Source: Mucidula mucida | Taxonomy: Eukaryota > Basidiomycota > Agaricomycetes > Agaricales > Physalacriaceae | Direction: 5' to 3' | Length of the DNA: 64,000 nt | NCBI GenBank assembly: GCA_015501055.1 | Contig: JADNYV010000158.1 | Coordinates: 1-64,000 of the forward strand | Shown here: one piece after another, positions 55,066 to 64,000 of the stretch | Layout of the letters: each line of letters starts with the position of its first letter | How positions within the stretch are numbered: position 1 is the first letter of the stretch | Notes under the pieces: generated by a model | Database searches by the model: none | Told to the model about the DNA's origin: nothing | What the model saw: only the letters and a program-made list of their open reading frames with translations | Translations under genes and position numbers: made by a program

Positions 55066-57389
55066 ACGCAGTCCTGCCGGAGCAGTCATCAAGGAAAGGG
55101 TCGTCAGATGCGGAATCTATTTACAGTACGGGTACTGAAACATCTAAAATATCATCGACGACTTTACCACCAAAACCTGCGAAAGAAAGATTTGAGCCAA
55201 ATATGCCCGAGTGGATCGCACAACGGCTAAAAGAGGATGACGTATCGAGAGCAGTGGGAATTTTGAGAGCATGGATGCTGAAGCGGAGGATGACGGAAGA
55301 ACCCGTTCTGATCGTACCACACAACGACGGCAAGTTTTGAGTTGAGGCAGACTCCTCGAACTATGCGAACGGGGCGGTTCTTTCCCAGTTGGTGGACGGA
55401 AAATGGAGACCAGTAGCCTTTCGGTCTCGCGCACTGAACAAAGTAGAGCGCAATTATGAGATCTACAACAAAGAGATGATGGCTATTATGGACTCGATTG
55501 ACGACTGGAGACAATATCTCCTTGGAGCAAAGGAAACGGTGGAGGTATTTACGATCATCAAAACCTCCAGTACTTCCGGAAGCCACAGAAGTTGAATCGG
55601 AGGCAGGCGAGATGGGTTACGGAGTTGGCAGAGTATGACATACAGATGATTCACAAGCCGGGCAAGACGATGGGAAAGCTGATGCCTTGTCAAGGATGAC
55701 AGGCCTTGAGAAGGGGGAAAAAGATAACGAAAACATTGTTTTGCTCAAGCCGGAGTTTTTTATTTCACAAATTCAATTTTCTTTACATACAGTAGATACA
55801 CCGGAGGACGAATTACTTAACAAAATCAAACAAAGAAAAGGAAACAAAGACAGATACATACAAAAAGCATTAGAAAACAAAGAAAAAGGATGGGAAGAGA
55901 AGGAAAATGGACTTATTATGTGGAAGGATTGTATTTACATACCGAAGGACAAGGAATTGCGGGGAAGAGTTATTGGAATGCACCATGATGCACAGCTTGC
56001 AGGGCATCCCGGACGATACAAGACCCTCGAGCTGATCACACGCACCTATTGGTGGCCAGGAATCAGCCGAGACGTCCGGAATACGTGGAAGGGTGTCAAA
56101 AATGCCAGGTCACAAGTCACATCGCACGAAGCCGGCTGCACCTCTTCATCCTATTGATGTGCCAAGCGAGCCATGGGAGATAGTAGGGACGGACATGATT
56201 GGAGAACTGCCGGAATCAGGAGGATACAACGCGATCAGCACGTTTGTGGACCATTTCACAAAGCGATTACGCATCATACCGACACACACCACTCTGACGT
56301 CAGAAGGCATGGCCCGCATTTACCGTGATCGCATTTTCCCCATACATGGGATGCCACGACAGATGATACATGATCGCGGTCCACAATACCACTCGCGTTT
56401 CATGAAGGAGTTGTACCGGTTGTTGGGCATACAAGGAAACTTTACAACGGCGTATCATCCACAGGCAAATGGGCAGACGGAACGGCTGAACCAAGAGATA
56501 GAACATTTTTTACGGTTATTTGTCAACTACCATCAGAACGACTGGCACGAATGGCTACCCTCTGCCGAATTTGTTTACAATGATGGGTACACTCGGCAAC
56601 TAAAGTCACTCCGTTCTTTGCAGACATGGGCAGACACCCCTACAAAGGCACCGCCCCGAAAACGGCATCGAGAAATGAGACTGCGCAGGAGTTTGCCGAC
56701 GGCATGAGGAAAACATGGGACGAAGTGGGGTCGGCATTGAAGATGGCCAAAGAGATATGAAACGGTTTTATGACAGGAAACGGACAGAGGCAGTGGAGTA
56801 CAAGGAAGGCGACAAAGTATGGCTGGAAGGGACGAATCTCAGCACGGATCGACCAATGAAGAAGCTCGATGACAAACGCTTCGGGCCGTTCAAAGTGATC
56901 AAGAAAGTCGGGACGAGCTCTTACAAGCTCCAGATTCCTCACACGTGGAAAAGCATCCATCCCGTGTTCAATGAGGCCCTGTTGACGCCTTACCACGAGC
57001 CCCAATTTCCGACACAACCCCAGACACGCGTCCACCACCTGTGCTGGAAGGAGCCGAACCGGAATGGGAGGTTGAGAAAGTGGTTAATTCCCGGAAGTAC
57101 CGCGGGGGTTTTCAATACAAGGTTCACTGGAAGGGTTATGCACACACGAACAGACATGGGAACCGGCATGCAATCTCAAAATGCCGACGAAGCTATCAGC
57201 GATTTCCACCAACAATATCCGAACAAGCCGAAGCCACCCGCGCTTGCTCGCATTGAAGTCCCCATGTCGCAATTTCCATCACATCTATTCCAACCCATGC
57301 CACTGCCTGACACCAAACCCCTTGACGTCACACTACCCTCTGCGGCCCTCATGGAGCGACTCTGGCGCAGAATGGAACTTGCGCCTTAA
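55066..57389 (+). pseudogene. pol of plus-strand copy: RNase H, integrase, chromodomain; deleted and frame-broken
   Basis: After the linker LRAWMLKRRMTEEPVLIVPH protease and RT are missing; the text resumes just before RNase H. A TGA (55338) interrupts KF*VEADSSNYANG. RNase H: VEADSSNYANGAVLSQLVDG and WRPVAFRSRALNKVERN. Integrase: zinc region MHHDAQLAGHPGRYKT, core GTDMIGELPESGGYN, HDRGPQYHSRFM and NGQTERLNQE. The C terminus has EWEVEKVVNSRKYRGGFQYK (chromodomain). One-base losses relative to the other arm occur near 55,553, 55,677, 56,080, 56,583 and 56,755. Confidence 0.85.
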
Positions 57390-57417
57390 AGAGGGGGTGA
57401 TGTTATGAATCGCCATA
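57388..57417 (+). other. Centre of the inverted repeat: polypurine tract plus 17-nt LTR stub
   Basis: AAAGAGGGGGTGA is followed by only TGTTATGAATCGCCATA of the 3' LTR, then directly by the complement of the pol 3' end (GTTCCATTCTGCGCC). This is the asymmetric spacer between the two arms. Confidence 0.9.
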
Positions 57418-59690
57418 GTTCCATTCTGCGCCAGAGTCGCTCCATGAGGGCCGCAGAGGGTAGTGTGACGTCAAGGGGTTTGGTGTCAGGCAGTGGCATG
57501 GGTTGGAATAGATGTGATGGAAATTGCGACATGGGGACTTCAATGCGAGCAAGCGCGGGTGGCTTCGGCTTGTTCGGATATTGTTGGTGGAAATCGCTGA
57601 TAGCTTCGTCGGCATTCTTGAGATTGCATGCCGGTTCCCATGTCTGTCGTGTGTGTCATAACCCTTCCAGTGAACCTTGTATTGAAAACCCCCGCGGTAC
57701 TTCCGGGAATTAACCACTTTCTCAACCTCCCATTCCGGTTCGGCTCCTTCCAGCATAGGTGGTGGACGCGTGTCTTGGGGTTGTGTCGGAAATTGGGGCT
57801 CGTGGTAAGGCGTCAACAGGGCCTCATTGAACACGGGATGGATGCTTTTCCACGTGTGAGAAATCTGGAGCTTGTAAGAGCTCGTCCCGACTTTCTTGAT
57901 CACTTTGAACGGCCCGAAGCGTTTGTCATCGAGCTTCTTCATTGGTCGATCCGTGCTGAGATTCGTCCCTTCCAGCCATACTTTGTCGCCTTCCTTGTAC
58001 TCCACTGCCTCTGTCCGTTTCCTGTCATAAAACCGTTTCATATCTTCTTTGGCCATCTTCAATGCCGACCCCACTTCGTCCCATGTTTTCCTCATGCCGT
58101 CGGCAAACTCCTGCGCAGTCTCATTTCTCGATGCCGTTTTCGGGGCGGTGCCTTTGTAGGGTGTCTGCCCATGTCTGCAAAGAACGGAGTGACTTTAGTT
58201 GCCGAGTGTACCCAATCATTGTAAACAAATTCGGCAGAGGGTAGCCATTCGTGCCAGTCGTTCTGATGGTAGTTGACAAATAACCGTAAAAAATGTTCTA
58301 TCTCTTGGTTCAGCCGTTCCGTCTGCCCATTTGCCTGTGGATGATATGCCGTTGTAAAGTTTCCTTGTATGCCCAACAACCGGTACAACTCCTTCATGAA
58401 ACGCGAGTGGTATTGTGGACCACGATCATGTATCATCTGTCGTGGCATCCCATGTATGGGGAAAATGCAATCACAGTAAATGCGGGCCATGCCTTCTGAC
58501 GTCAGAGTGGTGTGTGTCGGTATGATGCGTAATCGCTTTGTGAAATGGTCCACAAACGTGCTGATCGCGTTGTATCCTCCTGATTCCTGCAGTTCTCCAA
58601 TCATGTCCGTCCCTACTATCTCCCATGGCTCGCTTGGCACATCAATAGGATGAAGAGGTGCAGTCGGCTTCGTGCGATGCGACTTGGTGACCTGGCATTT
58701 TTGACACCCTTCCACGTATTCCCGGACGTCTCGGCTGATTCCTGGCCACCAATAGGTGCGTGTGATCAGCTCGAGGGTCTTGTATCGTCCGGGATGCCCT
58801 GCAAGCTGTGCATCATGGTGCATTCCAATAACTCTTCCCCGCAATTCCTTGTCCTTCGGTATGTAAATACAATCCTTCCACATAATAAGTCCATTTTCCT
58901 TCTCTTCCCATCCTTTTTCTTTGTTTTCTAATGCTTTTTGTATGTATCTGTCTTTGTTTCCTTTTCTTTGTTTGATTTTGTTAAGTAATTCGTCCTCCGG
59001 TGTATCTACTGTATGTAAAGAAAATTGAATTTGTGAAATAAAAAACTCCGGCTTGAGCAAAACAATGTTTTCGTTATCTTTTTCCCCCTTCTCAAGGCCT
59101 GTCATCCTTGACAAGGCATCAGCTTTTCCCATCGTCTTGCCCGGCTTGTGAATCATCTGTATGTCATACTCTGCCAACTCCGTAACCCATCTCGCCTGCC
59201 TCCGATTCAACTTCTGTGGCTTCCGGAAGTACTGGAGGTTTTGATGATCCGTAAATACCTCCACCGTTTCCTTTGCTCCAAGGAGATATTGTCTCCAGTC
59301 GTCAATCGAGTCCATAATAGCCATCATCTCTTTGTTGTAGATCTCATAATTGCGCTCTACTTTGTTCAGTGCGCGAGACCGAAAGGCTACTGGTCTCCAT
59401 TTTCCGTCCACCAACTGGGAAAGAACCGCCCCGTTCGCATAGTTCGAGGAGTCTGCCTCAACTCAAAACTTGCCGTCGTTGTGTGGTACGATCAGAACGG
59501 GTTCTTCCGTCATCCTCCGCTTCAGCATCCATGCTCTCAAAATTCCCACTGCTCTCGATACGTCATCCTCTTTTAGCCGTTGTGCGATCCACTCGGGCAT
59601 ATTTGGCTCAAATCTTTCTTTCGCAGGTTTTGGTGGTAAAGTCGTCGATGATATTTTAGATGTTTCAGTACCCGTACTGTAAATAGATTC
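57418..59690 (-). pseudogene. pol of minus-strand copy: RNase H, integrase, chromodomain
   Basis: Same deletion as the plus arm and the same TGA before VEADSS. The RNase H-integrase frame is open for 440 codons (59414-58092): [40 protein letters not shown] (zinc region), GTDMIGELQESGGYN, HDRGPQYH, NGQTERLNQE. It then breaks at MGRHPTKAP (one C fewer than the plus arm), after which the chromodomain region lies in another frame to 57418. The last about 10 bases of pol are replaced by the inverted copy. Confidence 0.85.
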
Positions 59691-59737
59691 CGCATCTGAC
59701 GACCCTTTCCTTGATGACTGCTCCGGCAGGACTGCGT

Positions 59738-60667
59738 CTACTGCGGGAGCTTCGCAAAACCCAACTCTTCGGCCAGTTTCTTCTTCTCCTCGTCATTCAT
59801 CTCGGTCCATAAACCCCGAATCGTCTGGGGTCGACCCTTCTTCGGACAGAACCTGCTGACGTGGCCGTGTTCGCCACAGCTGAAGCAAAGTCCTCTTCGA
59901 CGTGCATTGTTGATGTCCATCGGCCTGCCGGCTCCTCCATAGGTAACACCGGTAGCATCTCGTCGTGTGATCGGCGTTGGAGGTGGGTTCGTAGGATTAG
60001 CTCTCAATGTAGCCACCTGCGGAGCTTGAGTCCGGACCTGCATGCCGGACCTCTTGCTCGCCGCCCGCCTTCTCCATAGCTGATCGATCTGAATGATCTG
60101 TGCCTTCCAATCCTTGTACTTCTTTGGCAACCCATCTCGGCTGCCATAGATCTGGTCGATGATCTTCTCGTTGACATTGGTCTCGAGAAGTCGCACGACA
60201 AATGTGTCATCCTTCGAGTATTCCGCCTGAGTAAGCAGGACCTCGAACTTCTGAAAGAAATCTTGAGCGGTGTCTTGCCCCTGGCGCAACCGTTCGATCT
60301 GATCTTGCGCATCTCGCGCGAGGTTGGAGTCCACAAATCGCTCCTTCAAGTTCTCCTTGAACTCAGTCCAAGAGACTGTCCATTCCTCTTCTTCCTCGTC
60401 GAAGTTCTGGTCCGAGTAGTTCTGGACCCATGCATCAACATGATCTCCTCGGATGTAGGAGAGAACAACATCAATCCTTTCGGAGTCCGATGTGAGGTTG
60501 TTCTTCTTGTCACGGATGTATGTGAACATTGATCGCCACCAGCTCTTGTACTTGGACTTGTCCCCGTCATAGTCATAAGGCTTGTTGACCAGGGATCGGC
60601 CTTTGGTTTCGTCATTGGCGTGATGAGCGGGTGTGTGATGAGCGGCTTCGGGTGCTTCGTTGGACAT
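59738..60667 (-). CDS. gag, minus-strand copy (intact, 309 aa)
   Basis: Protein identical to 54136-55065, with start MSNEAPEAAHHTPAHHANDE at 60667, CCHC knuckle, and stop after KLPQ. With an intact LTR promoter 600 bp upstream (61267-61794) it could be expressed. Confidence 0.92.
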   Translation of the reverse strand: MSNEAPEAAHHTPAHHANDETKGRSLVNKPYDYDGDKSKYKSWWRSMFTYIRDKKNNLTSDSERIDVVLSYIRGDHVDAWVQNYSDQNFDEEEEEWTVSWTEFKENLKERFVDSNLARDAQDQIERLRQGQDTAQDFFQKFEVLLTQAEYSKDDTFVVRLLETNVNEKIIDQIYGSRDGLPKKYKDWKAQIIQIDQLWRRRAASKRSGMQVRTQAPQVATLRANPTNPPPTPITRRDATGVTYGGAGRPMDINNARRRGLCFSCGEHGHVSRFCPKKGRPQTIRGLWTEMNDEEKKKLAEELGFAKLPQ

Positions 60668-61266
60668 GATGGATCGGGGTGATGGGATCGGAGAGTGAAA
60701 GGGTGAAAGTGGGGATATGGGTGATGCGGATTTGGATGAAACGGGTGAGGGAATAGAGGTTTGGATGAATAGGGAGGGATTGCCTAGATCTGAAATAGAA
60801 TCCAGGACTTGGTAGGGTGGGGAATGATGGTGTGTATCGTAAGGTAAGTAAGGTAGGTAAGTATCGTAACTGTCTACGCTATTTTACCGACTACTGACTA
60901 TGTATCTACGGAGCCCAAGAGCTTGTCACAAGTTCGCAATTGCCCAGCCGACGTCCCTCTGGTGTGAGGTAAGCCGAAGTTTTCCTGGGAACGGGGGTTG
61001 ACCCGTAAACAGCGCCCACTGAAGTGCAACTGCCAAAAGTTCGTTCTTGTGAGAGCGGCTACTTCCAGCACCCGAGGCAGTTATCTCTAACTGTTAGCCG
61101 GCGCTACTGGGACCAATACACACGTATGCGGACGTGCGCTGGAATTAGGAATCCGTCGATCTGTAAACAGGGAAAGGGAACAGGGGAATGTGCGATGATC
61201 AAACAGCGAAGTGCTGATCGACGATCAGGGATGTGTGGTAGGTGGTAGAAAGTAGTTCCGATCTTC

Positions 61267-61794
61267 TGTTAGCGACTGACTAAGCCACGAGACTCAACCA
61301 GGTACCCCAGCAAGAACTAAGGAAAGAAGCGTTTGCGTTCGTAAGACTAGGCTAGGCCAGGTGTATAAACGAGATCGGAACTAAAGTACAATGATACTAC
61401 ACTACTGCTTATATACTAGTAAGTCTGTGTTTGAGACTCCTTGTCCATACACGTTTCCACTAGGGATGCTCCACGCCCTTGACCCAGTGTGGTATGTTAC
61501 TAGTCCGTGAAACCATTAAATACGAATGGTAACTGCATGTAAGTAATAATACTGAAATGTCCATGTGTGCTACGAGTGTCGGCAGTGTGTATACAATAGG
61601 GAGTCCATGAGGTATCAGCATGTATGATGTCATCCATGTGTTGGACGTGTGTCCGACATGAGTACGGCTTCGGTAATGAAAAGGAGTATGATCGGTGACG
61701 AAACAGATGATGAAACAGTCCGTTGGTTGATAAGACAAGCCCCCCGATAAGATATGATAAGATTGAAAATGTGAAAATATGGCGATTCATAACA
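61267..61794 (-). repeat. 5' LTR of minus-strand chromovirus
   Basis: 528 bp. It differs from 53010-53537 at only about two positions in my reading (for example AAACGCTT against AAACACTT, a CpG-type change). Confidence 0.93.
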
Positions 61795-61799
61795 TGAGA
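61795..61799. repeat. Target-site duplication TGAGA (right)
   Basis: Matches 52465-52469. Confidence 0.9.
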
Positions 61800-64000
61800 T
61801 GTATGCCATGTTAAAATTCAAGAAAAGACGCGACAATAACACACTGCATGAAGGTAAAGTGTCCTATCCTGGCTCTGGTATCCCTGGAGAAGTTTTGGTA
61901 TGTTGTCAGCATTTCGCGAAGCAGTCTTCCGCGGGACGACTTGGTTATAACTACACTTTGAAGTGTATGGAAGACTCATGACACATGGCAAGTGTATGAG
62001 GGGAGCAGATGTGAGAATATCTACAACAAGAAAAGCAGTCCAGAATGGGAACACGAACCTTCTCAAGGTACATCGGCCACCGATTGCCTGTCACGCCGAG
62101 ACACTAGTGCCTACTTGCATCGCAGACTGCTGTTGTTAGGGTTCTTTGGCGTTTCTGACCTGTATCTGTTACTGCAATGATGGGGAGAGGCTAAGCCGGC
62201 ATCTTGCAAAAATAATGCCAACAAATAAAGGAACATACTCGTGATCGCGACTCTGAAGTGTTTGACAATGCAGTCATGTACGCACTTCATTTTGATATTT
62301 CATCTGTTAACGAGCAACGACACTAGTCAAAACTCCGACTGGTAAACAGATTCTACCAACTCACGAGCGCTGTGACCAGCAAACATTGACTTCGGTTGAA
62401 AATAAGGTGAACAAGCGGAGGCTTGTTCAGGGTCAATGCATCAATTGACGCGCTCACATCCTCGTTTCTCTTTGTATGGTTTCTCCTTTGTCTCTTTTTA
62501 TATATATTCCCTGAGGGCGGTGAACGAGCTTCGTCTCTTCGCTCACCGCTCGCAGGTATGTTACATAAGGAATAGCCCGGGTAATACCGCGGGTAACGGC
62601 CTGACTCCGTCTACCCAACCCGCCAATACCGCATACCGGACCCACGGTATACGGGTACGGGTCGGTATACGGTATACCGCCGTATACCGTGACCCGTCAA
62701 CTAAAGCTCACTCTATCATCCTCCTACAGTAACAACAACCTAGTATTGAGGTATTCTACTCGTTATCGCTGTCTGTAAGTATCGGACATGGTTACTATGC
62801 TTAGTTGTAGATAGGAGACAAGCTGACGGCTGTATGACTCGTAGATAGGACAAAATTTGATTTTCTAATACTGTACAGTTGTCCGCCACCTAACGATCAT
62901 AGGAACAGCCATTTAAGGCAAGTTGGATGTGGCGGTGTCGGCGGTATACCGCGGTATGGGCGCTCGGATACCGTACCCGTCCCGCGGGTTACCCGACCCG
63001 TCATACCGTCGGCTACCCGCCATACCGTGCTTTTCCTTAGGTACGTATACTTACGATACTAAAGTCTCTTCGCTCAGCGCTCGCAGTTCCGTCGTGTTAG
63101 AATACTTTTATTTCCCCACTCACCTCCTCTAAACATTTTTCATACTACTTCTGTACTTCACTACATACTTCAGTACCTACCACTGTAGTTAGCTGGGGTT
63201 GTCCCCCTTCGGGCACCAGAGAACCGGTCTTCCCACAATCTTACCTTGTTCCCAATCCATTGGCAGTCGTTTCCGCTCTCTCAAGTTCTCTCTCTCTCCT
63301 CCTCTCTTTCCCCGGCGGAGACGTACGCATTGAGCCCCGTTGAAGCGAAGGTAAGCGACTTACTTTCTATTGAATAAATTCTCAACAGTAGTAGCTCCAA
63401 CTGTGGCTTTGAGAGAACGACGCCAAATCCACTCAATTGCTGTGCTATTGTATGTAAGCCACGCCGCAGGCTCAGATCTCAGATGCTGGAGTCCGCCATA
63501 CTCTAGAGATCTGTAAGCAAATCGATTTTGATGCTAATTGGCATTAGGAAGTTTCTCTCCTCGCGTTCACGATGTTGCGAAGTCTCGCAAACTTGTTTCC
63601 GACCAAGGCTTATCCTTCTGTTGCGCATTACTGTGCCCTCTTCTCAGACGAACAAAAAGGAGTCGTCCTGCAAGGATCACCACACTACCCCATCGTTACT
63701 TCTGAAGCCACTTCGTAGATTCCAGGACTTACTTCTTGCCAACTGAACTCGTCGCCTGTAATATAGTTCTGACATCTCTCAACAAGTCCTCGTCCATGCT
63801 CACGTCCGACCATGGCATTTCGAACGAGACGGTTACATCGGTCTAGGTCGACCCCGGATGTGCCAAATTGCTTCCTTCGAAGAGGTGATCCGACGCACTC
63901 ACCTCCTTAGACTTTCATTTAGGCTTATCATCTCTCGTCCAGTACGTCAATCCTATCATGATGGATTCACTTACCGGTAACTCACCTCCTCTCCGCTAGG
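61800..64000. other. Right flank, no supported gene
   Basis: Only short open stretches. It contains the GGTATACC-motif region. The last 800 bases (63,200-64,000) could be the 3' part of a gene running off the edge, but I see no domain in any frame. Confidence 0.45.
62533..63086. repeat. Palindromic GGTATACC/ACCCG motif clusters framed by a 23-bp direct repeat
   Basis: Two clusters, about 62,565-62,700 and 62,929-63,035, are dense in TACCG, CGGTATA, ACCCG and their complements, including self-complementary CGGTATACCG-like words. They are framed by GTCTCTTCGCTCACCGCTCG at 62,533 and the same with one mismatch at 63,064. The spacer of about 230 bp is A/T-rich and ordinary. Confidence 0.65.

Larger units (their letters stand above)
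52470..61794 (-). mobile_element. Composite chromovirus: two inverted copies in one insertion
   Basis: A 9,325-bp block bounded by two minus-oriented 528-bp LTRs and a single TGAGA duplication, so it behaves as one minus-strand element. Inside it, between the end of minus pol (57418) and its polypurine tract (52998-53009), lies an almost complete plus-strand copy (53010-57417). The two arms, 53010-57417 and 57418-61794, form an inverted repeat of about 4.4 kb with near identity apart from scattered single-base changes. Both arms lack protease and most of RT. Confidence 0.9.

Noticed and set aside
53010..61794. Inverted repeat as a missed-adapter sequencing palindrome
   Set aside because: The arms end exactly at LTR termini, the centre is asymmetric, single-base differences exist in both arms, and the whole block has one TGAGA duplication. 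This favours a biological origin, though a read-level check is still listed.
1..64000. tRNA and rRNA genes
   Set aside because: Scanning by eye for B-box-like GGTTCGAATC text and rRNA core motifs gave nothing convincing. A covariance-model search would be needed to exclude tRNAs fully.

Overview
This is a fungal nuclear segment, most likely from an Agaricomycete (mushroom or wood-decay basidiomycete). Genes are split by many 45-60 nt introns. The window holds a multi-intron laccase, beta-trefoil lectin-like genes, expanded F-box families, a CmcJ/NvfI-type oxygenase and chromodomain Ty3/gypsy retrotransposons. No rRNA, tRNA, CRISPR or bacterial-type feature was seen.

Layout. 1-2.5 kb: the 3' edge cuts a minus-strand CHO2 phospholipid methyltransferase gene. 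3.5-5.6 kb: two related beta-trefoil genes, both broken, around a Trp-rich minus-strand ORF. 5.8-7.7 kb: an intact MYND zinc-finger gene. 8.0-10.3 kb: a gene resembling the Mug135-like family, with a coiled coil coded by a 21-bp repeat; the same unit recurs at 19.0-20.7 kb, with a 3' fragment at 21.2 kb. 10.3-18.8 kb: copy 1 of a segmental duplication carrying an F-box-like/LRR gene and an F-box/Cys-cluster gene. This copy was interrupted by a chromovirus (11.9-16.9 kb) and a 244-bp TIR element. 21.7-23.8 kb: a CmcJ/NvfI-like oxygenase gene and a GNAT gene. 25.3-26.4 kb: a decayed F-box gene. 27.7-30.3 kb: laccase. 30.5-32.0 kb: a decayed F-box/Cys relic. 32.8-34.1 kb: a protein-kinase gene with two frame breaks. 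37.2-39.6 kb: a full-length F-box/Cys-cluster gene. 40.7-43.0 kb: a minus-strand membrane-anchored heparinase II/III-like protein. 44.3-48.7 kb: copy 2 of the segmental duplication, inverted and without the insertions. 49.4-50.8 kb: an unknown acidic Ser/Asp-rich protein. 52.5-61.8 kb: a 9.3-kb composite retroelement consisting of two inverted copies but bounded by one 5-bp target duplication. 61.8-64 kb: non-genic, with a cluster of GGTATACC-type palindromic motifs.

The window mixes a few conserved housekeeping or enzymatic genes (CHO2, MYND, GNAT, laccase, heparinase-like) with rapidly duplicating and decaying families. Copy 2 of the segmental duplication preserves the empty target sites of both the chromovirus and the small TIR element in copy 1, so the order of events can be read directly. 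Many reading-frame breaks are single-base changes, often in short homopolymers; whether these are decay or consensus error decides how many genes here are really dead.
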